A DNA stretch of 23,063 nt from CAZPZZ01 sp964591245. Lineage in GTDB: Bacteria; Acidobacteriota; Vicinamibacteria; Vicinamibacterales; UBA8438. Location of the stretch: positions 1-23,063 of the forward strand of contig CAZPZZ010000058.1 of assembly GCA_964591245.1 (NCBI GenBank). The letters are read 5' to 3'. The notes below the pieces were generated by a model. That model was not told the origin of the DNA, made no database searches, and saw only the letters and a program-made list of their open reading frames with translations. A program made the position numbers and the translations under genes. Each line of letters starts with the position of its first letter. The first letter of the stretch is position 1. Below, in pieces: positions 1-8,959 of this stretch.

Positions 1-558
1 CGCCCAACTGACCCGACCGAGTGACCCGGATCAATCGCAATTACGTAGGTGGATATTGAACGGAGTTCTTGACTACTAGTCCCCCTCCCCTAGGGGGCTC
101 AGTCGGAGGCTGACTTTCCGATAAGGACGCTCTCGGTGGGCGCGTCCATCTTCCCTGATTTCCCCTCGTTTTCGATTACGTCGAATAATCGGGAGCGGAC
201 TCACGCACACCGGGGCACAGCCAAAGACCGCCATGCCACACCGCCGAGGACGTCTCCGTCAGCGCTCCGTGATCGGGGTTCATTCCAGGGAACTCAGGAG
301 GACTGACGATGACGGAATTTTCGCTGCAAGTAACAGGAGGTATACCCGCTAGACCCAGAAGTCGCACGCGATCACTCACTTAGAGACACGTGTCACACGG
401 GTTCGACTCCCGCACGAACTAAGGTCTGGCACCGGTGGTGGGCACGTATCGAGGTGGGCCCAACGCCGCCCGTGGTGGAAGGCCCGGGGCCCACGTTTTT
501 CTGACAGCGGGATTGTGCGTCAAGAAGGCCGATGACGGGCGCCTGACGGATCAGCGGA
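1..558. other. Intergenic region, no convincing gene; several hairpins
   Basis: No open frame here looks like a real protein: the longest (complement of 176-379) has no recognisable domain and no clear ribosome site. Visible structure includes a stem at 81-86/92-97 (CCCCCT against AGGGGG), a stem at 125-130/142-147 (GGACGC against GCGTCC), a 10-base palindrome at 385-394 (GACACGTGTC), a tRNA T-arm-like motif around 398-412 and a terminator-like hairpin at 454-500. It lies downstream of the leftward nuo operon, so part may be that operon's 3' untranslated region. A structured RNA gene on the + strand is possible but not shown. Confidence 0.5.
454..500 (+). terminator. Candidate Rho-independent terminator (+ strand)
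   Basis: GTGGGCCC at 454-461 is complementary to GGGCCCAC at 487-494, an 8-bp GC-rich stem, and TTTTT follows at 496-500. The 25-base loop is long, which weakens the call. The T run lies on the right, so it would stop rightward transcription arriving from 1-450, where no protein gene is seen. On the minus strand the same stem could still slow transcription leaving nuoN, but it lacks a T run there. Confidence 0.4.
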
Positions 559-2034
559 CTACTGTAAAGCCGCCACGCTGGCGGTAATACCGTCGAGTGT
601 GCGAGCGGCGGCTTCAGCCTGCTCGAAGAGAAACTGCGGATAGACGCCAAAGATCACGGTGCCGAGGAGGGCCGCGGCCAACGCCACACCCATCACTGGC
701 CCCACGACAAGCGGGGATCCTACGGGCTCCTCATCTTTGATCCACATAAAGACAACGACCCGGAGATAGTAGTAGAGCGAGACCGCGCTGTTGGCAACCG
801 CGATCACCGCCAACCAGATAAACCCAGAATCAACGACCGCCCCAAAGAGCCACACCTTCCCCATAAAACCGGCGGTCGGTGGGATCCCCCCAAGAGACAA
901 CATGAAGAAAAGCATGGCCACCGCCGCAAGTGGACTACGCTTCGAGAGCCCGGTCAGATCCTTCAGTTCGTCGCCCACCACGTCACTCCGCCGCATCAGG
1001 GTGACGATACCGAACGCGCCGATCTGCATGAACACGTAGACGCCGGTATACACCAGCATGGCGGCTACGCCACGCTCGGTCCCAGCCACGAGTCCCATGA
1101 GCAGATACCCGCCATGGGCGATCGAGGAATAGGCCAGCATTCGCTTGACGTTACTCTGCGTCAACGCGGCGATGTTTCCGACCGTCATCGTCACGGCGGC
1201 AACGACCCAGAAGAACTGTGTCCACTCCGCACCGAGGGACGGGAGACCTTCGATAAAAATTCGCACCAGCATCGCAAAGGACGCGGCTTTCGAACCCACC
1301 GACAAGAACGCCGTGACCGGAGTCGGCGCGCCTTCATACACATCCGGCGCCCACATGTGGAATGGCACAGCGGCGATCTTGAAACCCATGCCAGCCCCCA
1401 CGAGCACGACCGCGAGCACCAACATCAAGGTCGGCTCTTGCCCAGCCAGCGCACTGGCGATCACCGCCAATCGCGTGGACCCGGTCGCCGCATACAGGAA
1501 GGACATCCCGTAGAGCAGCACACCGAAGGAGAAGGCACCCAGCACGAAATACTTGACGGCAGCCTCATTCGAACGCGGGTTCGGCTTCAGATATCCGACC
1601 AACACGTAGAACGACACCGCCATCGTCTCGAGTCCGATGACCTGCGTGATCAGATCGACCCCACTCGCCATGAACATCATGCCGAGCGTGGCGCAGAGAA
1701 TCAGAAAGTAGTACTCGCCGCTCCGGGTTCCCTCCACGCGGAGATAGGACGCGGACATCAAGACTGTGAGAGCTGCCGAAAACAGAGCCACAACCTTGAA
1801 GAACGCGGCAAACCCGTCAATGGCCAAGAGTCCGGCCGAGACCTCGACGTCCAGGCCGGCAAACGACACGACGCCGAGGAGGGCCACCACGATCGTGCCC
1901 AACGACACACCGAGTAATAGGTTATCGTTACGCGGCGTGATCACCGACAGTAGTAGGACGATCAACGCCCCGCCGACGAGCAACAATTCTGGCAGGATGT
2001 AGTAGAAATCTAGCGCGGAAAAGCCCGGCGGCAT
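559..2034 (-). CDS. nuoN: NADH-quinone oxidoreductase subunit N
   Basis: This is an antiporter-like proton-pumping subunit of the complex I membrane arm, 491 residues, full length for the family. It is almost entirely hydrophobic with about 14 predicted helices. Family signatures are visible: Glu136 in the segment QVIGLETMAVSFYVLVGY, Lys219 (GFKIAAVPFHMW), and WAPDVYEGAPTPVTAF around 228-243, typical of NuoN rather than NuoL/M. The ATG follows the nuoM stop with no gap (TAGATG), so translation is probably coupled. It is the last gene of the nuo operon. Nothing looks truncated. Confidence 0.96.
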   Translation of the reverse strand: MPPGFSALDFYYILPELLLVGGALIVLLLSVITPRNDNLLLGVSLGTIVVALLGVVSFAGLDVEVSAGLLAIDGFAAFFKVVALFSAALTVLMSASYLRVEGTRSGEYYFLILCATLGMMFMASGVDLITQVIGLETMAVSFYVLVGYLKPNPRSNEAAVKYFVLGAFSFGVLLYGMSFLYAATGSTRLAVIASALAGQEPTLMLVLAVVLVGAGMGFKIAAVPFHMWAPDVYEGAPTPVTAFLSVGSKAASFAMLVRIFIEGLPSLGAEWTQFFWVVAAVTMTVGNIAALTQSNVKRMLAYSSIAHGGYLLMGLVAGTERGVAAMLVYTGVYVFMQIGAFGIVTLMRRSDVVGDELKDLTGLSKRSPLAAVAMLFFMLSLGGIPPTAGFMGKVWLFGAVVDSGFIWLAVIAVANSAVSLYYYLRVVVFMWIKDEEPVGSPLVVGPVMGVALAAALLGTVIFGVYPQFLFEQAEAAARTLDGITASVAALQ

Positions 2035-3651
2035 CTATCTGCCCCCCCCGCGCACCGGACCAGTCGCAACAACGTCACCGTCGAAATCGAGTGCGGCCCG
2101 CTCGGCTGATCCTGCCCCCTGTTCTTCTTCAGCCTCACCACCGGCGTTGCGCGGAGCATACTCACTATTCACGCGCGTCATCACACGATCGACAGACGTG
2201 TCGAGGCGATCGATAAACGGTTTCGGATACAGTCCTATCCAGACGGCCAGGATAAGCAGAGGCACAAACGTCGCAAATTCGCGAAGGCCAACATCCGGTA
2301 GATTTTCGTTCTTCGGATTGTCTACCGTCCCAAACATCGTGCGCTGGTACAGCCACAGCATGTACGCGGCACCTAGCACGATGCCACTGGCTGCAAAGGC
2401 TGCCCACCACTTGTGCTCAACGAAAATTCCCTGGAGGATCAAGATCTCGCCGATGAAGCCGTTGAGGGTCGGTAACCCGATCGACGACATCGTCATGACC
2501 AAGAAAATGGTGGCATAGACCGGCATCACCTTCGACAGTCCGCCGTACTCCGCGATTTCGCGGGTATGACGTCGCTCGTAGACCACACCTACGAGAAGGA
2601 ACAAGGCGCCAGTCGAAATCCCGTGGTTGATCTGCTGGACGATGCTGCCGGTAATGCCAACCGGCGTCAGCGCGAATATTCCCAGCATGACCATTCCCAT
2701 GTGGCTCACGCTGGAGTAAGCCACCAACCGCTTCCAGTCGCTCTGCGCCATCGCGCACAACGCCCCGTAGACAATGCCGATAATAGACAGCCCCGCAACC
2801 CACCATACCGACGCTATTGTCGCCTCTGGCAGAATCGGCAACGAGAATCGGATGAACCCGTAGGTTCCCATCTTCAGGAGCACCGCGGCCAGAATCACCG
2901 AGCCTGCAGTCGGAGCGTCCGTATGCGCATCAGGAAGCCAGGTGTGGAACGGAAACATCGGCACCTTGATGGCGAATCCGAGGAAGAACGCCAGGAAGAC
3001 CCACCATTGCAAGTCGAATGGCATGTTCAACTCATGGAAGCGGGTCACGTCGAAGCTGTATACCCCGGTCACTTCGTGGTGATAGAAGTACACCGCGAGA
3101 ATCCCCAGAAGCATGACGACGCTTCCGACAAGGGTAAACAGGAAGAACTTGATGGCCGAGTACAGCCGGTTCGAACTCCCCCAGATGCCGATAAGGAAAT
3201 ACATCGGCACCAGCATCACTTCCCAGAACACGAAGAAGAGCAGGAAGTCCAGGGAAACGAACGCACCGATCATCCCCGTCTGCAGCAACAGAAGGAACAC
3301 ATAGTATTCCTTGACCCGTTCAGTGACCGCCGTCCATGACGACAGCACCCCGATCCCGCCCATCAAGGTCGCGAGGAGTATCAGCAGCACACTGAAACCG
3401 TCGACTCCGAGCAAATATTGTGCCCCAATCGACGGAATCCACGCGTGTTGTTCAACGAACTGCCAGTTTGGACTCGCCTGGTCAAAGCTGAACCAAAGTG
3501 GCAGCGAAACCAGGAAACCGAGCCAGGCGAACACATTCGCGATCCAGCGGATGGCATCGTGGTTCTGCTTGTTCTGAAACAGCAGCAGGACCGCGCCCAC
3601 CAGCGGCGTGAACATGATCAGCGACAACCACGGAAAACTTGCGTTGGTCAT
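2035..3651 (-). CDS. nuoM: NADH-quinone oxidoreductase subunit M
   Basis: A second antiporter-like proton-channel subunit of complex I, 538 residues. The conserved FWEVMLVPMYFLIGIWG segment holds Glu144, and AIKVPMFPFHTWLPDAHTDA (about 227-246) holds Lys229; both are family proton-pathway positions. DWKRLVAYSSVSHMG is also typical. After the last membrane helix there is a hydrophilic tail of about 43 residues (from about 496) rich in Glu, Gly and Ala and ending in VRGGGR, longer than usual. It sits between nuoL (86-nt gap) and nuoN (no gap). Confidence 0.96.
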   Translation of the reverse strand: MTNASFPWLSLIMFTPLVGAVLLLFQNKQNHDAIRWIANVFAWLGFLVSLPLWFSFDQASPNWQFVEQHAWIPSIGAQYLLGVDGFSVLLILLATLMGGIGVLSSWTAVTERVKEYYVFLLLLQTGMIGAFVSLDFLLFFVFWEVMLVPMYFLIGIWGSSNRLYSAIKFFLFTLVGSVVMLLGILAVYFYHHEVTGVYSFDVTRFHELNMPFDLQWWVFLAFFLGFAIKVPMFPFHTWLPDAHTDAPTAGSVILAAVLLKMGTYGFIRFSLPILPEATIASVWWVAGLSIIGIVYGALCAMAQSDWKRLVAYSSVSHMGMVMLGIFALTPVGITGSIVQQINHGISTGALFLLVGVVYERRHTREIAEYGGLSKVMPVYATIFLVMTMSSIGLPTLNGFIGEILILQGIFVEHKWWAAFAASGIVLGAAYMLWLYQRTMFGTVDNPKNENLPDVGLREFATFVPLLILAVWIGLYPKPFIDRLDTSVDRVMTRVNSEYAPRNAGGEAEEEQGAGSAERAALDFDGDVVATGPVRGGGR

Positions 3652-3737
3652 GAGGTTCTCGAACGACGCATGCTCGACCTATCGGTCCAGCACGTGTCTA
3701 CTGACGTCTGACGTCGAACATCGATTTACTATTCGCC

Positions 3738-5849
3738 TTAACTGACCACGAGATACATCACAAAGGCGAACACACCAAACAATGCCGCAACGGCGTAGTT
3801 CTGAATGAGTCCCGTCTGGACCCGCCTAAACACATAGCTGCCCTCGGAGCACACCCAGCCCACGAGGTTCACCAACCCATCGACGACATTCTTGTCGAGC
3901 ATGCTCGACACACGGGATGAGGCACGGGTCGTCGAACCGGTACCATTGACAGCCCCATCCACAACGCTCCGATCAACCGCCCACAATCCCCGGGCCCCCG
4001 CCATCGTGCCCTTGACGGCCGTCGCGTCATAGAGCTCGTCCACGTAGTACTTGTTGGTCAGCACTCGATGCGCACCGGACAGGTTCTCGGCCAACCGCTC
4101 CGACTGTTCTGGTCTCCGAACATAGAGCATGAAGGCCAGAAAAATCCCCGCCGCCGCGATCAAGACAGAAAACCCCATCAGCCCGAGTTCAGCGGCATGC
4201 GATAGGTGCGCCACCTCGTGCTCTCCCTCACCACCATGGGCGCCGGCCTCACCATGGGCCGCAGCCTCGGCCACAAAACTCGGCTCGAGGAAATGCTCGA
4301 TCAGGTTGTTTCCACCCAGGGCCGCCGGAATCCCCACCAACCCCGCGACCACGGCACCCACTGCCAGGACGCCAAGTGGACCAGTCATAAGACGGGGCGA
4401 CTCGTGAGGCCCGTGCCAGGCATGCCCATGGTCATCTGCATGCTCTCCGTGGCCGTCATCTCCGCCGTGGCTCTCCCAGGAGGGCCCCCGGTATTCGCCG
4501 AAGAAGGTCATGAAGATCAACCGGAACATGTAGAACGCCGTCATCCCGGCGGTCACGACCGCCACCCCCCACAACAGCTGGCTATTCAGGAAGGTCCGGT
4601 AGAGAATTTCGTCTTTACTGAAGAAACCGGAAAATGGTGGAACCCCGGCGATCGCGATAGCCCCGAGCAGCATCGTGACGTAGGTCACCGGCATGTAGAA
4701 CTTCATGTTGCCCATCTTCCGCATGTCCTGCTCTTCATTCATCGCGTGGATCACCGATCCACTGCCGAGGAATAGGAGCGCCTTGAAAAAGGCATGCGTC
4801 ATGAGATGGAAGGCGGCGGCCGCAAAAGCACCAACCCCGGTGGCCAGAAACATGAAGCCCAGCTGTGAGACCGTCGAGTAGGCCAGAACTTTCTTGATGT
4901 CGGTCTGCACCAAGCCGATTGTGGCGGCCATGAGTGCCGTCAGGGCCCCCACTGTCGCCACGACGGTCATGACCATCGGGGCATGGGTGAAGAGGACGGC
5001 ATTACGACCGACCATATACACGCCCGCGGTAACCATGGTCGCAGCATGTATCAGCGCTGAAACCGGGGTTGGCCCCTCCATGGCGTCGGGTAGCCACACA
5101 TAAAGTGGAATCTGGGCACTCTTCCCAACAGCACCCACAAAGAGCAGGAGGCAAATAGTCGACAGGACGCCAAACGCAGCCGTTTCAACCGGCATGTGTG
5201 CAGCCGCTTCGGCTACTTCCCTGAAATCCACGGTCCCAAAGGTGAAAAACACCAGGAACACGCCCAGCACGAAGCCCCAATCCCCAATACGGTTAACAAT
5301 GAAAGCCTTCTTACCCGCGTCAGACGCGCTCTTCTTGTGATACCAAAACCCAATCAGCAAGTACGAGCACAGCCCAACCCCTTCCCAGCCAACGAACATC
5401 ACCAGGAAGGTGCTTCCGAGCACCAACGTCAGCATGAAGAAGCAAAACAGGTTCAGATAACAGAAGAACCTTACGTATCCGCCCCTCGGCTCGTGATCCA
5501 TATATGCCGACGAGAAGAGATGAATCAAGAATCCGATGCCGGTCACGATGAGGATCATCATTCCCGACAGGGGATCAAGACGAAATGCCCATGGCACCTC
5601 GAAGCTGCCGATACCGGAGACCGTCTCAAGAGGAATCGGGGGAATCCAATGCGCAAGGGTGACCACATGCTCTCGATGCTCAGCACCGAGAAGCTGCACG
5701 AACGCCACAACCGACAGCAACAGCGCCAAGCCCATGGTCGAGCAGGCAATCCCAGCCGCGACCGGCTTGCTGAAATAGCGAATGCCCACGAGGCCGTTGA
5801 CGGCCGCGCCAAGTCCGGGCAACAAGGGAATGAGCCAGATAAGATCCAT
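3738..5849 (-). CDS. nuoL: NADH-quinone oxidoreductase subunit L
   Basis: The distal antiporter-like subunit, whose long lateral helix and C-terminal helix brace the complex I membrane arm. Signatures are GWEGVGLCSYLLIGFW (154-169), Lys243 in AVGKSAQIPLYVWLPDAMEG, and ALIHAATMVTAGVYMVGR. I start it at the ATG at 5849, giving 703 residues, because NuoL proteins begin close to the first helix (MDLIWLIPLLPGLGA). An in-frame GTG at 5942 would add 31 hydrophilic residues unlike the family. Two histidine-rich loops (about 461-483 and 532-551) enlarge it beyond the common 610-650 residues. The C-terminus (NKYYVDELYD and onward) is intact. Confidence 0.94.
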   Translation of the reverse strand: MDLIWLIPLLPGLGAAVNGLVGIRYFSKPVAAGIACSTMGLALLLSVVAFVQLLGAEHREHVVTLAHWIPPIPLETVSGIGSFEVPWAFRLDPLSGMMILIVTGIGFLIHLFSSAYMDHEPRGGYVRFFCYLNLFCFFMLTLVLGSTFLVMFVGWEGVGLCSYLLIGFWYHKKSASDAGKKAFIVNRIGDWGFVLGVFLVFFTFGTVDFREVAEAAAHMPVETAAFGVLSTICLLLFVGAVGKSAQIPLYVWLPDAMEGPTPVSALIHAATMVTAGVYMVGRNAVLFTHAPMVMTVVATVGALTALMAATIGLVQTDIKKVLAYSTVSQLGFMFLATGVGAFAAAAFHLMTHAFFKALLFLGSGSVIHAMNEEQDMRKMGNMKFYMPVTYVTMLLGAIAIAGVPPFSGFFSKDEILYRTFLNSQLLWGVAVVTAGMTAFYMFRLIFMTFFGEYRGPSWESHGGDDGHGEHADDHGHAWHGPHESPRLMTGPLGVLAVGAVVAGLVGIPAALGGNNLIEHFLEPSFVAEAAAHGEAGAHGGEGEHEVAHLSHAAELGLMGFSVLIAAAGIFLAFMLYVRRPEQSERLAENLSGAHRVLTNKYYVDELYDATAVKGTMAGARGLWAVDRSVVDGAVNGTGSTTRASSRVSSMLDKNVVDGLVNLVGWVCSEGSYVFRRVQTGLIQNYAVAALFGVFAFVMYLVVS

Positions 5850-5857
5850 ATGCAGTT

Positions 5858-5870
5858 GGGGCTTCGCCCC
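5858..5870 (-). promoter_or_regulatory. Short hairpin in the nuoL leader
   Basis: On the minus strand GGGGC, loop GAA, GCCCC forms a 5-bp hairpin 8 nt before the chosen nuoL ATG (5849). A Shine-Dalgarno-like AGAGG lies just upstream of the hairpin. The 114-nt nuoK-nuoL gap is the longest in the operon, so the leader may tune nuoL translation. The role is inferred only from position. Confidence 0.2.
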
Positions 5871-5963
5871 GACCTCTTCGTGGTAGTTCGGCGGAGCCCG
5901 TTCGCCCCAAGCCGCCACCACAGGACACGCCCTCTCGCGCACCCTGGTCCAAGTCCAGTCGTC

Positions 5964-6272
5964 CTACCAGCGCATCACGTTCATCTCGTCGATGTTCACG
6001 GTTTCCTTGTTCCGGAAAAACGCCAGCAGGATACCGAGTCCGACCGCCGCCTCGGCAGCCGCCACCGCAATCACAAACACCACGAACACCTGCCCCACAA
6101 GACTTTCTAGATACCGGGCATAGGCCACGAGATTGATGTTGACCGCGTTGAGCATCAGCTCAATCGACATGAAGATGATGATGATGTTTCGGCGCACCAA
6201 CACCCCGATCACGCCGATACTAAACAGCGCCGCGGACAGAATCGAGTAATGCGCTGGGGTGATATCGAACAT
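5964..6272 (-). CDS. nuoK: NADH-quinone oxidoreductase subunit K
   Basis: A small three-helix membrane subunit of complex I, next to NuoJ and NuoN in the proton path. From the ATG at 6272 it is 102 residues, the usual size. It shows the two conserved membrane glutamates: Glu38 in FMSIELMLNAVNINLV and Glu74 in AAAEAAVGLGILLA. A GTG at 6290 would add six residues and overlap nuoJ, but GAGG at 6285-6288 lies 12 nt before the 6272 ATG and the homologous start (MFDITPAHY) supports it. The nuoJ stop is 7 nt upstream. Confidence 0.95.
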   Translation of the reverse strand: MFDITPAHYSILSAALFSIGVIGVLVRRNIIIIFMSIELMLNAVNINLVAYARYLESLVGQVFVVFVIAVAAAEAAVGLGILLAFFRNKETVNIDEMNVMRW

Positions 6273-6279
6273 CGCTATG

Positions 6280-6804
6280 CTATACCTCACGCCGGGCCAG
6301 CACGATGGCCCCTACCATCGCCACCAGCAGAAGCACCGAGGCCACCTCAAAGGGAATCAAATACTCGGTGTAAAGCAACCATCCGAGTTCTGCAACGTTC
6401 CCCTGACCTTGCACGGGCGAGGCCGCCGAGACCGCAGAAACCTGAGAGGCAGGCTCGACACTCGCGGTGTACATGACAATCCCGGCAAATTCAACCAGCA
6501 CTGCCCCGGCCAGCCCAAGCCCGATCCGCGCCGCCCGTCTGGGATCCCGATGCTCTTCGGGCGAGCGTTTCAAGTTCGCGAGCATGACCACGAACAAATA
6601 CAGAACGACGATCCCGCCCGCGTAGACCAGTATTTGAATGACGGCCAGAAACTCCGCTCGCAGCACCACGTAGAGCACGGCAACGCAGAGAAAATTAAGT
6701 ACCAGAAACACGACGCTATGCACCGTCTGTGACGTGGTGATCACCGCGACACCAAGCCCAAGAATCAGCAACGACAGCGTGTAGAAGGCGATGGCTTCAG
6801 CCAT
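6280..6804 (-). CDS. nuoJ: NADH-quinone oxidoreductase subunit J
   Basis: A 174-residue, five-helix membrane subunit of complex I that flanks the quinone chamber and takes part in coupling. The hallmark third-helix segment VYAGGIVVLYLFVVML is at about 60-75, and the last helix YLIPFEVASVLLLVAMVGAIVLARRE is typical. A loop at about 115-138, rich in Ser/Ala/Val, separates helices 4 and 5. It follows nuoH by 9 nt. In most nuo operons nuoI lies between nuoH and nuoJ; here there is no room for it. Confidence 0.95.
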   Translation of the reverse strand: MAEAIAFYTLSLLILGLGVAVITTSQTVHSVVFLVLNFLCVAVLYVVLRAEFLAVIQILVYAGGIVVLYLFVVMLANLKRSPEEHRDPRRAARIGLGLAGAVLVEFAGIVMYTASVEPASQVSAVSAASPVQGQGNVAELGWLLYTEYLIPFEVASVLLLVAMVGAIVLARREV

Positions 6805-6813
6805 GACTAGTCT

Positions 6814-7812
6814 CTACAACAACACCTTAAAAACACCGGTCACCACGATGTTCGCAATGGCGATCGGAATCAGAACCTTCCAGCCAAGACGCATCAGCTG
6901 GTCGTAGCGATAGCGAGGCAAGGTCGCCCGGATCCAAATAGCCAGATACAGGAAGACGAACATCTTGCCAAAGAACCAGATCCAGCCCGGGATCAGGTCG
7001 AGAAACGCTAGTGCCTCGACACTGGGAAACGGCCGCATCCAACCACCCCAGAACAACACCGCGACCACCGCCGAGATGACGATCATATTGGCGTATTCCG
7101 CCAAAAAAAACAGCGCGAACCGCATCCCGCTATATTCAGTGTGGAACCCGCCAGTCAACTCCTGTTCTGCTTCTGGCAGGTCAAAGGGAGCCCGGTTCGT
7201 CTCGGCCAGCCCCCCGATGAAAATGAGCACAAAGGCCACCGGCTGGACGAACCCGAACCACAGGCCAGCATCTCTCTGGGCTTCGACGATCCCCACCATG
7301 CTCAACGTGCCAGCCGTCAGAATCACGCTGACCAGCGTCATCGTGACGGCGATCTCGTAACTGATGAGCTGTGCCGAAGCCCGCAAACTTGCCAAGAGCG
7401 GATACTTACTGTTCGACGCCCAGCCAGCCAGGATGATCCCATACACCCCGATCGACGTCACCGAAATGATGAACAGAAGTCCAACATTGATGTCGGTGAT
7501 ATAGAAGAGCTCGTCTCCGCCAAACGGCACGACAGAAAAGACAACCAGCGCTGGTACCAGCGACAGGATCGGAGCCAGCGTAAACATCATCCGGTCAGCC
7601 TTCACCGGCGTGATGTCTTCCTTCAAAATCAGTTTGATCGGATCGGCAATCGCCTGCAGGACGCCGTAAGGACCGACTCGCATCGGCCCGAGCCGAGACT
7701 GGGCCCACGCGATGACCTTACGCTCCAGCAAGGTCATAAACGTCACCGACACCAGCACCGCGTTCAGCAAGACCGCAATCTTGAGAAGCGGAATGACGAT
7801 GGTCTCAATCAT
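6814..7812 (-). CDS. nuoH: NADH-quinone oxidoreductase subunit H
   Basis: The 332-residue membrane subunit that forms most of the quinone-binding chamber at the junction of the two arms of complex I. Conserved cytoplasmic loops are clear: LERKVIAWAQSRLGPMRVGP (29-48), SLRASAQLISYEIA (142-155) and AETNRAPFDLPEAEQELTGG (203-222), the charged loop facing NuoD/NuoB. The length is normal. Its ATG overlaps the nuoD stop by 4 nt, so the two are translationally coupled. The nuoE, nuoF and nuoG genes usually found between nuoD and nuoH are absent. Confidence 0.97.
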   Translation of the reverse strand: MIETIVIPLLKIAVLLNAVLVSVTFMTLLERKVIAWAQSRLGPMRVGPYGVLQAIADPIKLILKEDITPVKADRMMFTLAPILSLVPALVVFSVVPFGGDELFYITDINVGLLFIISVTSIGVYGIILAGWASNSKYPLLASLRASAQLISYEIAVTMTLVSVILTAGTLSMVGIVEAQRDAGLWFGFVQPVAFVLIFIGGLAETNRAPFDLPEAEQELTGGFHTEYSGMRFALFFLAEYANMIVISAVVAVLFWGGWMRPFPSVEALAFLDLIPGWIWFFGKMFVFLYLAIWIRATLPRYRYDQLMRLGWKVLIPIAIANIVVTGVFKVLL

Positions 7813-8930
7813 CGGTCGACCTCGCCAAGAACGATATCGATGGTGCCAATCAGCGCCACGACATCCGCCACCAAATGCCCGATGATGAGCGGACGTAAGC
7901 CCTGCAAATTGCAGAATGACGGAGGACGAACTCTGAACCGGTACGGATTCGTTGCTTTCCCGTCACTCACAATGAAATAGCCGAGCTCGCCTTTCGGGGA
8001 CTCGATGGCATGGTATGTCTCGCCAGCCTTCGGCTTCAGCAACCGTGGCACTTTGCCCATGATAGGGCCTTCCGGCATGCCCTCAATCGCCTGCCGAATG
8101 ATCCGTATCGACTGCCGAAACTCCTCAAGACGAATCAGATACCGATCGTAGGTGTCACCCTTCGTTCCCAGCGGAACATCAAACTCAAACTCATCGTACG
8201 CGGCATAGGGCTCATCCTTGCGAACATCGCGATACACACCAGAGCCCCGCAGGGGCGGGCCGCACAACCCGAGTCCGATCGCATCCTGATCGGAAATCAC
8301 ACCGACTCCACGCGTCCGTTCAAGCCAGATGCGATTGTTGGTCAGTAACTCTTCGTACTCGTCTATCTTGACCTCCATCACATCGCAGAACTCGAGGACC
8401 TTACGGTCCCAACCCGCCGGGATATCGAGGGGCAGGCCACCAACGCGCATCGCGTTGTACGTCAAACGAGCGCCGCAGTAGTCTTCAAACAGGTCAAGCG
8501 CAAGCTCCCGCTCACGGAACGCGTAGAGGAACACGGTCATGGCCCCGATGTCCATCGCATGGGTGCCGATCCACAGACAGTGGCTCGCAATGCGCTGGAT
8601 CTCGGCAAGCACGGTACGGATGTAGCGGGCCCGCCGGGGCACCTCGATCTCCATCAATTTCTCGACCGTCTCGCAGTACCCCAAATTATTGGTGGCCGCT
8701 GCGACGTAATCCATGCGGTCGGTCAGCAGGATGATCTGGGTCCAGTCCCGGTTCTCGCTCAGCTTCTCGATGCCGCGATGAACATAGCCAATGATGGTGT
8801 CGGCGTCGACGACCCGCTCTCCATCAAGACGGAGGACGATACGCAGCACACCATGCGTACTGGGGTGCTGCGGGCCCATGTTAATGACGAGCTCGTCGGT
8901 ATCGAAAATCGGCGCTGCTTCGGTAGCCAT
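7809..8930 (-). CDS. nuoD: NADH-quinone oxidoreductase subunit D (49-kDa type)
   Basis: The peripheral-arm subunit that, with NuoB, shapes the quinone site; it descends from NiFe-hydrogenase large subunits but binds no metal. 373 residues, not fused to NuoC. GPQHPSTHGVLR (19-30) includes the quinone-site histidine region, and GYVHRGIEKL (48-57) is another signature. The C-terminus (PLIIGHLVADVVALIGTIDI and then VLGEVDR) is the conserved family end, so the gene is complete. nuoC lies 29 nt upstream, nuoH overlaps by 4 nt. Its obligate partner gene nuoB is not in the operon. Confidence 0.97.
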   Translation of the reverse strand: MATEAAPIFDTDELVINMGPQHPSTHGVLRIVLRLDGERVVDADTIIGYVHRGIEKLSENRDWTQIILLTDRMDYVAAATNNLGYCETVEKLMEIEVPRRARYIRTVLAEIQRIASHCLWIGTHAMDIGAMTVFLYAFRERELALDLFEDYCGARLTYNAMRVGGLPLDIPAGWDRKVLEFCDVMEVKIDEYEELLTNNRIWLERTRGVGVISDQDAIGLGLCGPPLRGSGVYRDVRKDEPYAAYDEFEFDVPLGTKGDTYDRYLIRLEEFRQSIRIIRQAIEGMPEGPIMGKVPRLLKPKAGETYHAIESPKGELGYFIVSDGKATNPYRFRVRPPSFCNLQGLRPLIIGHLVADVVALIGTIDIVLGEVDR

Positions 8931-8959
8931 GATTCTACGTGGGGTCCCCTGCCCGCGGG

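Noticed and set aside
176..379. 67-residue leftward frame in the left-end region
   Set aside because: No conserved feature, no clear ribosome site and no homologous pattern that I recognise. Open frames of this length arise by chance in GC-rich DNA.
350..420. A tRNA gene ending near 420
   Set aside because: The T-arm is good, but the 3' acceptor strand (ACGAACT) has no 5' partner AGTTCGT at the right distance and no D-arm is visible.
60..420. A tmRNA gene on the + strand
   Set aside because: There is no conserved GGGG-type 5' end with GATTCGAC, no tag frame and no alanine-type acceptor pairing.
1114..1917. Long rightward open frame opposite nuoN
   Set aside because: It is antisense to a clear, full-length nuoN. 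Its composition (many Arg, His, Gln) is what an opposite-strand frame of a GC-rich membrane gene gives.
2566..3339. Rightward open frame opposite nuoM
   Set aside because: It is the antisense of conserved nuoM sequence and has no domain or ribosome site of its own.
5196..6110. 304-residue rightward frame opposite nuoL and nuoK
   Set aside because: It crosses two well-supported genes on the other strand and shows no family signature.
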